A stretch of DNA of 64,000 nucleotides. Source: Gaiellasilicea sp963745775 (lineage in GTDB: Bacteria > Actinomycetota > Thermoleophilia > Gaiellales > Gaiellaceae). The translations under genes were made by a program, and so were the position numbers. This document shows, one piece after another, positions 9,360-19,614 of this stretch (the stretch's first letter is position 1; each line of letters opens with the position of its first letter). Under the pieces are notes generated by a model. The model was not told the origin of the DNA. It worked only from the letters and a program-made list of their open reading frames with translations, and did not search any database. The DNA lies in assembly GCA_963745775.1 (NCBI GenBank), contig CAVUYY010000008.1, forward strand, positions 124,001 to 188,000, in the 5' to 3' direction.

Positions 9360-10064
9360 TCATACGGCTGTGTGACGGCTCTGTGCCGGTTGTGTGTCAA
9401 CGCGGCTCGAGGGGCACAGAGCGCTCAGCACACACGCTTCGCAGCGGGGCCGGCGCGCGTCGCAGACGCGGCGACCGTGCCAGATGAGCAGATGAGGGAA
9501 CCTGCCCCAGTCCTCCCTCGGCACGAGCTTGACGAGGTCCCGCTCGATCCGGACCGGATCTTCCTGCCGTGTCAGCCCCAGCCGTTGCGAGAGCCGCCGG
9601 ACGTGCGTGTCGACGACGATCCCCTGCGGGTCACCGAGCTCAGCCGCCACGACGTTCGCAGTCTTGCGGGCGACGCCCGGAAGTCGCAGCAGCTCGACCA
9701 TCGTCCGCGGGACGACGCCGTCGAACTCCTCGAGCAGCACCCGCGCCGCTCCCCGGAGCGACTTCGCCTTCTGGCGGAAGAAGCCCGTCTCGTAGATGTC
9801 GCGCTCGAGCTCCTCGACCGGCACGGCCAGGTAGTCCTCGAGCCGCCGGTACTTTCGAAAGAGACGCTCGGTGACCCGGTTCACGTTCACGTCCGTCGTC
9901 TGCGCGGAGAGGATCACCGAGAAGAGAAGCTCGACGTCGCTTCCGAAGCGGAGCGCGATCGTCGCGTCTGGATGCTCCTCGGCGAGCCGCGAAACGATCG
10001 GGACGATGCGCTTGCGCTTGGGGCCGACGCGCCGACGCGCCTCGTGGACGTAGCTACGAGCCAC
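9360..10064 (-). CDS. nth: Endonuclease III
   Basis: Base-excision repair DNA glycosylase/AP lyase for oxidised pyrimidines. It has the helix-hairpin-helix LPGVARKTANVVAAE with the catalytic lysine, the catalytic aspartate in VVDTHVRR, and a C-terminal [4Fe-4S] cluster C-x6-C-x2-C-x5-C (CDARRPRCEACVLSALC). The GTG start at 10062-10064 gives 234 residues and overlaps the end of the upstream phosphoesterase by 11 bases. It is the last gene of the addB-addA repair operon. Confidence 0.93.
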   Translation of the reverse strand: MARSYVHEARRRVGPKRKRIVPIVSRLAEEHPDATIALRFGSDVELLFSVILSAQTTDVNVNRVTERLFRKYRRLEDYLAVPVEELERDIYETGFFRQKAKSLRGAARVLLEEFDGVVPRTMVELLRLPGVARKTANVVAAELGDPQGIVVDTHVRRLSQRLGLTRQEDPVRIERDLVKLVPREDWGRFPHLLIWHGRRVCDARRPRCEACVLSALCPSSRVDTQPAQSRHTAV

Positions 10065-10765
10065 GCAGCGACTCGAAGTACTTCGAGACGTCCTGCGGAT
10101 CCGGAGGCTCGAGCAGCGATGGCTCGTGGTTCTCCAGATCGGGGTAGCCGACCGCCCTGATCGCCCTAACGGCTGCCTCGACGTCGTAGTCGGTGCGGAC
10201 GAACTCGACGTCGGGTCCGAGCAGCGCCCAGAACGCGCCGCGCCTTCCTTGGTAGGGAAGGCCGACGCTCCCAGCATTCAGCAGCCGGTAGCCCGGCACA
10301 GACCGATCGAGCTGGACATGCGTGTGGCCGCCAATCACGACGGGCTCCTCCGTGTCGGCGAGCACGGAGGCGAGCTCGCCGTCCGGCGTGAACCGGGTCA
10401 CGATCTCCTCGTCGCTGCGCGGCGTCGCGTGACAGCAGCGGACACTGCCGAGCCCTGGAACCTCGATCGGAAACCACTGTGGCCAGGCCGCGACGGCGGC
10501 GAGGCGTTCTGGCCCTAGGCGCTGACGCCGCCAGCGCGACACCTCCGTGTCCTCTTCCAGCACCAGCCGGTCGGCGTTGCCGCGGAGGATGTGCGCCTTC
10601 GCGCCGAGATCCTCCAACAGGTCGAACGTCTCGGCAGGAAAGGGGCCGGCGATGCTGTCGCCCAGGATCACGACTGCGTCCGCCGACCGGAAGCGATCGT
10701 CGGCCAGCACCGCCTGTCAGCGCGTGCAGGTTCGCATGGATGTCTGCGAGAGCGGCGACACGCAT
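10054..10765 (-). CDS. Calcineurin-like metallophosphoesterase (one frame break)
   Basis: Metal-dependent phosphodiesterase/phosphatase of the MPP fold. The order of motifs is ADIHANLHAL (D-x-H), VVILGDSIAG (GD), LRGNADR (GN[HD]), CCHATP and GGHTHVQ (GHTH), followed by the LLNAGSVGLPYQG typical of the YfcE/MJ0936-like group. A break at about 10717 (extra T in GCCTGTCAGCG on the plus strand) splits the first motif from the rest; removing it gives 236 residues. The ATG at 10763-10765 is five bases after the addA-like stop. Co-transcription with DNA repair genes suggests a nucleic-acid or nucleotide substrate, which is inference. Confidence 0.85.
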
Positions 10766-10770
10766 GGCCG

Positions 10771-13700
10771 CTATGACGCCGTGACCAGCGCGGAGTGCCG
10801 GTGCGAGGCGCCCGAAAGGCGCGGCCCTGCACACACGACGTCGAGCGCCGGGCAGCCGGCACAGGTGAACTCGCTCGGTGTGGGAACGAACTCCCCTGCG
10901 CGGATCGCGGCGATCGCCTCGGACAGCTCGGCCTCGAGGGCCGGCAGCTCCGCCCGCTCGAAGGTGTGTGCGACCACCGCATCGGCTCGCTCGAGGAAGT
11001 GGTAGACGACCTCGACCTCCTCCGCCCCGGCACGGAAGCAGGCCAGTGCGTAGACGAGCCGCTGCAGGCGATAGTCGGCCTCGACGATCTCCTCAGGGCT
11101 CCCCTCCGCCAGCGAGTTCGTCTTGTAGTCGAGCACGAGCGCGCGCGTTCCCTCGCGCTGGAGCACGTCGAGCCGCCCGTGCAGGAGGACGCCGTCGTGC
11201 TCGAACGCGAAGGGCCGCTCCGGCCGCGCTCCGGCGAGCCCGGCGATCCGCCGGGCGAGCTCGGACTCGCAGTAGGAGCCGACGAACCCCGCGATCCGGC
11301 CGAGCTCGTCGTCGCTCACGCCCGGGTACCAGGAGCGCACGAGCTCCACATCCGGCGGCTCGGGCGCGGAGAGATCGACGAGCTCGAGCAGCCGGTGCAC
11401 GGCGTCGCCGATCTCGGTCGCGGCGAGCCCGGTGCTGCCGGGCAGCGCGCCGCTCGCATCGGACGGGCGCATGCCGACGACGCGCTCGGCGTAGTAGCGG
11501 TAGGAGCAGCGCTCGAAGAGCGCGAGCGCGCTGAAGGAGAGCCGCTTGACGTCGTGCAACGGCGGTGCAGGCAGCGGCACGATCGGAGCGAGCGCGGGCG
11601 CGAGCGGCGGTAGGGGCGGCGCGTCGTCCGGCGAGAACAACGCGAGCTGGCCGCCCGCGTCGGCGAGCACCGTCTCCTCGAGCTCGTCCGGCTCGGGCGC
11701 CGATTCGACACCGCTTCCGCGATCGACCCGGAGCACGACCCGCGCGCCCTCACGCTCGAGCTCGACCGGCCCGGTTGCGTGCAGCCACCTCCTCGACGCA
11801 GTCGAGCCTTCCCAACACCCAGCCGATCGGCGTTCGCTCGTCGGCCTTGCGCTCCGGGTCGATCGAGCCCGACACGATCAGCCGGTCGATCGCACGGGTC
11901 ATCGCCACGTAATAGAGGCGCAGCCGCTCGGCCTCCTCCTCGGCCTTGCGGGCACCCCGTACGTCGTCGTAGCCGAAGGCGGGATAGCGGGTGCCCGTGG
12001 CCGGATCGGCGACGCGGAAGCCGAAGCGCCCGTCGGCGAGACAGAGGATCTCGTCGCCACCGGGCGGATTTCGGTCGCGCCCTGCATCCGCGACGACGAC
12101 CACCTTGAACTCGAGCCCCTTGGCGGCGTGAATCGTGAGCAGCCTGACCGCGTCTCCTCCCTCCTCTTCGGCGGCCGCGTCGCGTTCGCCGGCACCGACG
12201 GCCTCCTGCTCGGAGACGAAGCGAACGAACCCCTCGATGTCGGGGCCTCGAAGCTCCTCGTAGGAGCGGGCGAGCCTTCCCAGCTTCCGGAGGTTGGCGT
12301 AGCGCCGCCGCCCGTCCCACTGCGCGAGCACCGCGAGGTCGTAGTCGTGATCGGCGACGATCCGCTCGCAGAGCCGCTCGAGCGAGAGCCGCGGCGTCAC
12401 ATCGGCGAGCCGGTCGAAGCGCTGGCGGAACGCGCGCAGCAGCCGCTCGTCTGCGTCCGTCAGTCCCTGCGGCAGCGTCCGCTCGATCCCCGTGAAGATC
12501 GGCCGGCGGCCGGCAGCCCGCCGGGTGAGCAGGAGGGCGTCGTTCGAGACGCCGACGAACGGCGAGGCGAGCACGGTCACGAGCGCCTCGTCGTCGTAGC
12601 GGTTGTGCAGCAGGCGCAGATACGAGAGGAGGTCGACCACCTGCTGCTGGCCGAAGTAGCCACGACCCGTCGCGCGGTACGTGGGCAGGCCGGCCGCGCG
12701 CAGCTCCTCCTCGTACCATTCCGCGTCGGTTCCCGCGGCGAACAGGAGGACGATCTCGCCGGCGCTCGCGGCGCCGCTCTCGACGAGCTCGCGAACCCGC
12801 CGCGCGACGTGTTTGGCCTCCGCGCGCCGCCAGTGCAGCCCGCTGTCGGCGTAGGCCGCCTTGTCGGTGACCAGCAGCTCGACCGGGGTGCCGAACACCG
12901 GGTCGAGGAAGTCGCCCGAGGCGGCGAGCTCCTGGAACTCGTCGCCGAACTCGGCCGCGAAGAGGTGGTTGACGACGCCGAGCACCTCCGCCCGCGAGCG
13001 GTAGTTGCGCGTCAGCGGCAGCAACGTCTCCGCGGCGGCCCGCCGTTCGCGAAACACCTGCACATCCGCGTGCCGGAAGCCGTAGATCGACTGGAACTCG
13101 TCGCCGACGAAGAAGACCTCGGTTCCCGGCCCGGTCAGCAGGTCCACGAGGTCGCACTGCAGGCGGTTCGTGTCCTGGAACTCGTCGACCATGATCGAGC
13201 GGAAGCGGAGCTGCTCCCGCTCGCGCAGCTCCGGACGCTCCTGCAGGAGCTCGCGCGCACGCAAGCTGCAGATCCTCGAAGTCGAGAGCCGACTCGCGGT
13301 TCTTCGCCTGGTCGTAGGTTGCGGCGAACCCGCGCAGAAGCTCCTGGAGAAGCTCGCGATCGCGGAGGGCAAGCTCGTCGAGCGCGGCCTGCTCGACCGC
13401 CTTGCGCGCCTCCTCGTAGCTCGCGGCCCGCTCGCCCTGCGCGCGCAGGCCGCTCAGATCGAGCAGCCGCTCGTGCGGTTGCGACGCGCTCGTGAGGCTC
13501 ACCGCCTGCGCGGCGGCAGCCCGCGCGAGCTCCGTCGCCTGAGCATCGTCCGCGAGACACTGCGCCGCCTCGGCGAGCTCCGCCAGACGGGCGTCGAGAC
13601 CCGGTCGCACCCCGAGCTCGAGCTCGAGCGCGCGCCCGGCCGAGCGGAGCGTCTCGTAGACGCTCGTCAGCATCCGCCGCAGGCCGGCGGCGCCGTAGGT

Positions 13701-14147
13701 CGCGAGGAGCTGCAACCGCTGCGGCTCTTCCGAGGAGCAGAACAGGGCGAGTGCGGATTCGAACGCCTCGCTGCGGATGACCCGACCCTGGCTCTCGTCG
13801 AGGACGCGGAAGCGCGGGTCGAGCCCGGCCGCGAAGGGATGCGCCTTCAGAAGCCGCAAGCAGAAGCCGTGGATCGTGGAGATCCAGGCGCCGTCGAGGG
13901 AGCGCGCGAGGTCATGACGGCCGAGCTCCGCGAGTCGCGACCTGATCCGGCCGCGAAGCTCGCCGGCCGCGCGCTCGGTGTAGGTGATCACGAGCAGCGA
14001 CTCGACGTCGAGCCCGCGTGCGCAGACCGCCTCCACGAAGCGCTCGACGAGCACCGTCGTCTTGCCGGTGCCGGCGCCCGCGGAGACGAAGACGCGACCC
14101 CGAGCCGCAATCGCCGCCTGCTGCTGCTCGTTCGTCCGCTGGCTCAT
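10771..14147 (-). CDS. AddA-like UvrD helicase with C-terminal RecB-type nuclease (two frame breaks)
   Basis: Large subunit of an AddAB/AdnAB-type double-strand-break resection enzyme. Visible are the Q-motif NEQQQAAIA, Walker A SAGAGTGKTT (about residue 20), DFEDLQ, Walker B VDEFQDTNR, FRHADVQVF, LTIHAAKGLEFKVV and YVAMTRAI. The C-terminal PD-(D/E)XK domain has HGRLDVL and LVLDYKTN. Cysteines in ERCSYRYY (about 880) and CAGCPALDVVC (about 1095) match an iron-sulfur-type nuclease. Breaks lie near 13262 (extra C) and between about 11765 and 11790; corrected length is 1124 residues. ATGA overlaps the addB-like gene. Confidence 0.86.
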
Positions 14148-17077
14148 GCGCGCTTGATCCGGCACATCCGCCAGAGGTCGCACCAGGCCGGGCACTCGCC
14201 TCCCTTCGGGTCGTGCCGGACATCCCCGTCCTGGATTCGCTGCGCGAGCTCACGCGCCAGGTCACGCGCGCCCTCGACCCGGCCCCAGAAGGCGTCCTCC
14301 TCGAGATAGTCGTTCTTCGCGAAGCCGGGAATCCCGTCGTCCTTCGCCTCCAGGCGCAGCAGCCCGCGAGCACGGCGCTCGCCCGCGAGCGGCCGGTAGA
14401 GCCCCCCGAGCGGCTCGATCCCGACGAGATCGCGGAGCACCAGCATGTAGAGCGGGATCTGGAGCCGTAGCTCCTTCTCGATCTCGACTGCGGAATGGCC
14501 CGTGCGCCCGGACTTGTAGTCCTGGACGATCCCGCGGGCGCTGCCAGGATCGACGTCGATCCGGTCGATCTTGCCGGAGAGCGAGATCCCGTCTCCGAGG
14601 TCGAGCCCGCGCTGGAGCTCCGGCGCAGACCGCTCGGAGCCGAAGCCGACCTCGAAGCGCCGCGGCACGAGCGGCAGCTCGGACTTCGCCTCGTCGCGGA
14701 CGAGCTGCTCGAGGTCACGGCGCAAGCTTTGCTCGAGCTCCCGCCGCTCCAGCTCGGTCATCTCCATCTTGACGCCGGCGAGCGCTCCGTCGAGGCATTC
14801 GCCGAGGAACTCGAGCGTGCGCTCGAGCAGCGACTCCTCGACGCGATCCGAGCCGACCGCCTTCGGCAGGCCGGCATAGAAGCGGTGCAGCGTGGTGTGG
14901 GCGACCGAGCCGCGAAGCATCGCGTCGACTTGCCGGTCGATCGCCTTCGGGTCGATCAGCCGCTCGAAGAACCAGGCCGAGGAGCAGTCCGCGAAGCGCT
15001 CGAGCTCGGTCACGTTGAACGTCGACTTGGCGGACAGCTCGCCGAGCACGCGAGGATGAACGAGCCGCGTCGGCTTCAGGAAAGCCCTTCTTGCCCGATC
15101 GAGCCGCCGCTCCCAGCCGTTGGCGACCGCGAGCGCATCCGCCTCGATTGGCTCGCCCGCCGCGAGTTGCGCGAGCGCGCGGAGGCGCTCCCGCTCGGTC
15201 GGGGCGGCGTCGACCGGCCACGTGAGCTGGGCGAGCGACCGCCGGCGTGTCCAGCGCGCGACGTCGTCGGGAGCGAAGAGCGACGCGACCTCGTCCCAGA
15301 ACGGACTCGGCTCGCGAGGGCTCCCCTCGTCGGTCGCCGCCTCCCGGACGAGGGTGAGCCGTCGGGTCGCGCGGGTGCACGCGGTGTAGAAGAGGTAGCG
15401 ATCCCGCGAGACCGAGTCCGGCCTCGTGAGCCGGGCGCGCGTGCGGCCCTCGAGCTCGCCGCGGGTCTCGTCGTCGAGGAACGGCGAACCCTGTCCCCGG
15501 CGCGGCAGGCTTCCCTCCTCGAGGCCGAGCAGGAAGACCGAGTCGAAGCGGCGGGTTCGCGCGCGGGACAGATCGAGGACGGCGACACGCCCCGTCTCGC
15601 CCGCCCGCCCGAGCCGCACTTCGGCACGCTCGAGCGTCGCGAGGAGCTCGTCGGCCGAAAGCTCGCCGCCGAGGGCAACCCAGTGGTCGAGCTCGTCGAG
15701 CAGACGCCGGACCGCGTCGAGGCCGCGGAGATCCTGCTGCGCCGCGATCGTCGTCGGCGGCGCCTCGAGCCCGTGAACTGCTCTGACCATCATCTGGATC
15801 AGTCGACGAGTACCGGCCAACGGATCGGTCTCCGACCGTAGCGCCTCGAGCGCCGGGATCGGCTGACCGTCGCGGAACGAGTTCGTCTCCTCCTCGGCGA
15901 GCGCACCCTCCGAGATCGCCCGGCCCCGCAGTCGCCCTTCGAGGAAGTCGACGTTCGAGCGGGCAAAGCCGGAGAACGGCGAGCGAAGATACGCGTAGAG
16001 GTCGCGGCGTGGGCCCGCCTGCCACGCGAAGCGCAGGAGAGCCAACAGCGACTGGCCGAACGGCGTCTGCCCCAGACGGGCGCGGCCTTCGACGGCGAAT
16101 GGAATCTCCAGGGTGCCGAGGACGGTCTCGAGCGGAGCCCGCCACCGCTCGAGCGCCGGCACGACAAGGGCGATCTCGTGCAGGGGGGTCCCGTCCTCGG
16201 CGAGCTCGCGGATCTCCTCGGCCACGAGCTCGAGCACACCCCTTGTCCCCGAGCCCTCGAAGAAGCGGATCGCCCCGGCGAGCTCCGGCCCGGCCGGCGG
16301 CTCGTCGGCGAAGAGGTGACGCTCCAAGTGAGCCAGCGCAGGGTGCGCATGCGCGCCGACCGTGGCCGGTAGCTCGTCGATCCGGCCGTCGGCAAGCGCG
16401 GCGAGATCCTCGATCGTTCGCTCGAGCGACGCGAAAGCCGCGCGAGCAGGCTCGTAGGGAAGCGAGACGGTCACCTCCGTGCGTCCGGCGAGCGTCTCGA
16501 GGAGCCCCCACTCGGCGCCGGTGAGGTCCTCGAAGCCGTACGCGAAGACCGGGCGACCGTTCCAGGCTTCGAGCTCGGTGCGAAGACGCTCGACCGCCCG
16601 GCGGCGCAGGCCGTCGCGATCCCACAGCCCGCAGGAATCGAGCTCGGCGCGGTAGGCGGCGTGGAGCCGCGCGAGATCGCCGTCGAGCTCCTCTGGGTCG
16701 AGCAGACCGGACTCGAGCTCGGCGAGCGCCGCAAGGAGCGCATCAGCGAAGCCGCCGAAGCGGGCGGAGCGGCCGAGGCCGTTCAGGCTCGTTCGAGCAA
16801 TTGCGCGCCGCACGAGTAGCGTTCTCTGGGCGTCGCCGGCAACCGGACGGACATCGCGTCCGCCCTGGGCAAGCTCTCGAAAGACGTCGTCGAAGGTGCC
16901 GATCGAGCCCGAGAGGAGCGCACTCGTCCGGCGGAGGAGGTCGCGCTCGATTCGCTCGACGTCGGCTGCGTTCGGGACGATCAGAACCGGATCGCGGTCG
17001 ATCGCGTCGAGATAGTCGTCGAGCAGACGGGCGATCTTGCCGGCCTTCGCCGGCCCCACGACGAGGGCGAGACCCAT
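14144..17077 (-). CDS. AddB-like nuclease/inactive-helicase subunit
   Basis: A 977-residue partner of the AddA-like protein. The N-terminal P-loop is degenerate (VVGPAKAGKIARLL, lacking the Ser/Thr after GK), as expected of a subunit whose motor does not hydrolyse ATP. A UvrD-like C-terminal helicase half (LLGLEEGSLPRRG, YTACTRATRRLTL) leads to a PD-(D/E)XK nuclease with SGKIDRIDV and IVQDYKSGR. Cysteines in ADCSSAW (about 697) and CPAWCDLWRMC (about 962-972) fit a [4Fe-4S] clasp. The frame is intact throughout. It is first in the minus-strand operon addB-addA-phosphoesterase-nth. Confidence 0.85.
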   Translation of the reverse strand: MGLALVVGPAKAGKIARLLDDYLDAIDRDPVLIVPNAADVERIERDLLRRTSALLSGSIGTFDDVFRELAQGGRDVRPVAGDAQRTLLVRRAIARTSLNGLGRSARFGGFADALLAALAELESGLLDPEELDGDLARLHAAYRAELDSCGLWDRDGLRRRAVERLRTELEAWNGRPVFAYGFEDLTGAEWGLLETLAGRTEVTVSLPYEPARAAFASLERTIEDLAALADGRIDELPATVGAHAHPALAHLERHLFADEPPAGPELAGAIRFFEGSGTRGVLELVAEEIRELAEDGTPLHEIALVVPALERWRAPLETVLGTLEIPFAVEGRARLGQTPFGQSLLALLRFAWQAGPRRDLYAYLRSPFSGFARSNVDFLEGRLRGRAISEGALAEEETNSFRDGQPIPALEALRSETDPLAGTRRLIQMMVRAVHGLEAPPTTIAAQQDLRGLDAVRRLLDELDHWVALGGELSADELLATLERAEVRLGRAGETGRVAVLDLSRARTRRFDSVFLLGLEEGSLPRRGQGSPFLDDETRGELEGRTRARLTRPDSVSRDRYLFYTACTRATRRLTLVREAATDEGSPREPSPFWDEVASLFAPDDVARWTRRRSLAQLTWPVDAAPTERERLRALAQLAAGEPIEADALAVANGWERRLDRARRAFLKPTRLVHPRVLGELSAKSTFNVTELERFADCSSAWFFERLIDPKAIDRQVDAMLRGSVAHTTLHRFYAGLPKAVGSDRVEESLLERTLEFLGECLDGALAGVKMEMTELERRELEQSLRRDLEQLVRDEAKSELPLVPRRFEVGFGSERSAPELQRGLDLGDGISLSGKIDRIDVDPGSARGIVQDYKSGRTGHSAVEIEKELRLQIPLYMLVLRDLVGIEPLGGLYRPLAGERRARGLLRLEAKDDGIPGFAKNDYLEEDAFWGRVEGARDLARELAQRIQDGDVRHDPKGGECPAWCDLWRMCRIKRA

Positions 17078-17188
17078 CCCGCCATCCTAGTCCGGCACCT
17101 CGACGGCTCCCTCGGCGCGAAGGCCCGGAAGTTCGAGCAAAGAGCGGGAATCCGGCAGGTCAGGCGCGGCCCGCCGGATCGCCCAGGC

Positions 17189-17386
17189 TCAGGCCACCGC
17201 GGACTTGGGCCGGCGCCCGCGCCGCGCGACCTGGCGGCCGCCCAGCTTCTCGGCTTCGGCGTCGGTCACGTCGAGCTCGCGCACGCCCTTGCGGGCATCG
17301 TGAAAGGTGATGCGAATCGTCGCGCCCTTGCCGTCGGCGATCTCGGCACCGGACATGTCGGACACGAGAACGGTCTTGCGAGCCAC
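17189..17386 (-). CDS. Lsr2-like mini-protein with basic tail
   Basis: A 65-residue protein beginning VARKTVLVSDMSG, whose layout resembles the Lsr2 N-terminal oligomerisation domain: SDMSGAEIADGKGATIRITF, then a second strand VRELDVTDAEAEKLGG. The usual C-terminal DNA-binding domain is missing; instead it ends in a basic RRGRRPKSA segment reminiscent of an AT-hook (RGR core). It may therefore be a compact nucleoid-associated protein, which is inference. The start is GTG 17384-17386 with AAGGAGG eight bases upstream. It lies between topoisomerase IB and the addB-like gene, 60 bases after the former. Confidence 0.6.
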   Translation of the reverse strand: MARKTVLVSDMSGAEIADGKGATIRITFHDARKGVRELDVTDAEAEKLGGRQVARRGRRPKSAVA

Positions 17387-17446
17387 AGCATTCCTCCTTC
17401 GATTCCGTAAAGACGCGCGGGACACTACACGGAATGACGGAGAAAA

Positions 17447-18463
17447 TCACGCGGCTTGTCGCCCGCGGCGTATTCGCCATGAGCGAACGAGGCTGAGCAG
17501 TGCCTGCTCCTCCTGGTCGAGCCCGATATCTCGAGCCTTCACGATTCGCAAATGCCGCGGCCGAAAGTCGTCGATCGTGCGCCCATCCAAGTACTGCTCG
17601 ACAACCGCAGGACTGACGTAGGACGAGCGCGCAACTGCCGCCGTGTTTCCGAGTCGCTCACCCACGGACCGCATCACGGCCGCGAGCACTCGCTTCTCCT
17701 CCTTCGCGTCCGCAGCCGGTCCGTGCTCGGCGAGCGCGATCGCAGCGGTCAACGTACCGCCCCAGGTCCGAAAGTCCTTGGCCGTGAACTCCTCGCCCAT
17801 GTACTCGCGGATGTAGTCGTTCAAGACCTGACCGGTGAGATTGCAGCGCTCTCCGTCGACGCCGTAGCGAAAGAGCCGGGCGCCGCCGGGCTGGTCGAGC
17901 AGCTCGCGGACCGCGGTCGAGAGCTCGCTGTCGACCAGCGTCGTGCGCACGAGCAGCTTGTGCTTCGCCCGGAACTTGAACGACACACGCTGGCCGCGAA
18001 CGGAGGCGTGGCTCTTGTACAGCGTCGTCACGCCGTAGGTGCGGGAGCTCTTCGCGTAGCGGTCGGACCCGACCCGGAACCACGCCATGTTGATCAGCCG
18101 AACCGCGACCGCGCAGACGCGCTCGCGTTCATAGGGCTCGAGCAGCATGTGCTCGCCCATTGCCTGGCGCAGATCGGGCAGCCGCTCTGCGAAGCGCACG
18201 AGCTTGTCGAATTTCGCCTGCTCCTGGCGCGCGCGAAAATCGGGGTGGTAGAGGTACTGCCGCCGGCCGGCGGCGTCGAGCCCGGTGGCCTGCAACTTGG
18301 CGTTCCCGCGCGGCGAGATCCAGACGTCGCGCCACGCAGGCGGGATCACGAGCGACTCGATTCGCTCGAGCTTTGCCGGATCCTCGATCCGATTTCCGCG
18401 CGCGTCGAGGTAACGGAACCGCTTGCGACCCCCCACACGGCGCCAGCCTCCCTTGCGCGCCAT
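17447..18463 (-). CDS. DNA topoisomerase IB
   Basis: A 338-residue poxvirus-type/bacterial type IB topoisomerase, which relaxes supercoils through a 3'-phosphotyrosine. The N-terminal DNA-clamp part has RFRYLDARGN and IPPAWRDVWISP; the catalytic domain has YGVTTLYKSHASV, RFKAK-like FKFRAKHK, FTAKDFRTWGGT and the nucleophile tyrosine in ARSSYVSPAVV. All key blocks are intact and the length is normal. The start ATG lies 43 bases from the divergent dehydrogenase gene. Confidence 0.92.
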   Translation of the reverse strand: MARKGGWRRVGGRKRFRYLDARGNRIEDPAKLERIESLVIPPAWRDVWISPRGNAKLQATGLDAAGRRQYLYHPDFRARQEQAKFDKLVRFAERLPDLRQAMGEHMLLEPYERERVCAVAVRLINMAWFRVGSDRYAKSSRTYGVTTLYKSHASVRGQRVSFKFRAKHKLLVRTTLVDSELSTAVRELLDQPGGARLFRYGVDGERCNLTGQVLNDYIREYMGEEFTAKDFRTWGGTLTAAIALAEHGPAADAKEEKRVLAAVMRSVGERLGNTAAVARSSYVSPAVVEQYLDGRTIDDFRPRHLRIVKARDIGLDQEEQALLSLVRSWRIRRGRQAA

Positions 18464-18506
18464 CGGGTGGAGCTTCCCACAAACGGCCCAGTAGAATCCG
18501 CCGCCG

Positions 18507-19577
18507 ATGGACGCACGAACGATTGTGGTGCTCGAGGGCGACGAGACCGGCCAGGAACTGCTCGAGCAGGCCCTTCGCGTGCTCGCGCCGGACGTGATCG
18601 GGCTCGAGCTCGCGCTGCCGCGCTACGACCTCTCGCTCGCCAGGCGCCGCGAGACCGAAAACGGAATCGTGGACGAGGCGGCGGCCGCGATCCGCGAGTC
18701 CGGACTCGGGCTCAAGGCAGCAACGGTGACGCCTGAACAACGCGGTGACGTCGGCTCGCCCAACCGGCTGCTGCGTGAGCAGATCGGCGGCCAGGTGATC
18801 GTCCGGACCGGGCGGCGGATTCCGGGTGTCGTTCCGGTCGGCGGTGCGCACGCTCCGATCTCGGTTGTCCGGATGGCGGTCGGCGACGCCTATGGAGCGA
18901 AGGAGTGGCGCGAGGGGGACGGCGAGGACGAGGTCGCCTTCCGAACCGAGCGGATCGAGCGGCGGATCTGCCGCTCCGTCGCCGAGTTCGCCTTCCGCCA
19001 GGCCGACCGGATGGGCGCGAAGGTCTTCGGCGGCCCGAAGTACACGGTCAGCCCGACCTACGAGGGCATGCTCAAGGAGGAGATGGACGCTGCGGCCGAG
19101 CGGCATCCCGACGTGCCGTACGAGCCGCAGTTGATCGACGCCACGTTTGCGCTGCTGCTCAAGAACACCGGCGCACCGCTCGTGATCCCGGCGCTCAATC
19201 GCGACGGCGACATCCTGTCCGACCTCGTCCTCCCGCTCTTCGGCTCGATCGCGGGGTCGGAGTCGCTGCTCGTCGCGTTCGACGACGACTACGTACCGAC
19301 GGCGCTGATGGCAGAGGCGGCGCACGGGACCGCGCCGGCCCTCTTCGGCAAGGACCTGGCGAATCCGATGGCGATGATCCTCGCGGGCGCGGCGCTCCTC
19401 TCCCACGCCGACGAGCCGGCGCAGCAGGCCGGAAGGGCGATTCGGGAGGCGTGTCTCGAAGCAGTGTCGGAGGGCATCCGCACCGCCGACCTCGCCGGTC
19501 ACGCCGGCTCCACCGAGTTCACCGACGAGGTGATCCGGCGCACGCGCTCGAAGCTCGAAGTCTGGTCGTCGCTCTAG
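18507..19577 (+). CDS. Isocitrate/isopropylmalate dehydrogenase-family enzyme
   Basis: A 356-residue beta-decarboxylating dehydrogenase. It shows the N-terminal EGDETGQELLE, the substrate-loop region SPNRLLREQIGG, FGGPKYTVSP, the metal-binding aspartates in LNRDGDILSDLV, and the family signature EAAHGTAPALFGKDLANPMAMIL. It could be isocitrate, isopropylmalate or homoisocitrate dehydrogenase. No leucine or TCA genes are adjacent, so the substrate stays open; the GSPNRLLRE loop is closer to the IDH-like branch in my judgement. It lies upstream of the transhydrogenase operon with a 37-base gap, which would suit an NADP-linked dehydrogenase. Confidence 0.82.
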   Translation: MDARTIVVLEGDETGQELLEQALRVLAPDVIGLELALPRYDLSLARRRETENGIVDEAAAAIRESGLGLKAATVTPEQRGDVGSPNRLLREQIGGQVIVRTGRRIPGVVPVGGAHAPISVVRMAVGDAYGAKEWREGDGEDEVAFRTERIERRICRSVAEFAFRQADRMGAKVFGGPKYTVSPTYEGMLKEEMDAAAERHPDVPYEPQLIDATFALLLKNTGAPLVIPALNRDGDILSDLVLPLFGSIAGSESLLVAFDDDYVPTALMAEAAHGTAPALFGKDLANPMAMILAGAALLSHADEPAQQAGRAIREACLEAVSEGIRTADLAGHAGSTEFTDEVIRRTRSKLEVWSSL

Positions 19578-19614
19578 ATGACGGCGCTCCGGCCGGCTCC
19601 GTAGAGTTGGCCCG

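Noticed and set aside
10771..11736. A Cas4-type nuclease or CRISPR link from the cysteine-rich nuclease domain
   Set aside because: It is the C-terminal domain of the AddA-like helicase in frame terms, and no cas gene or repeat array is in the window.
11546..13495. 649-codon open frame on the plus strand opposite the addA-like gene
   Set aside because: It is antisense to conserved helicase motifs, has arginine/glycine/valine-rich shadow composition and no recognisable domain. Long antisense frames are expected at this GC content.
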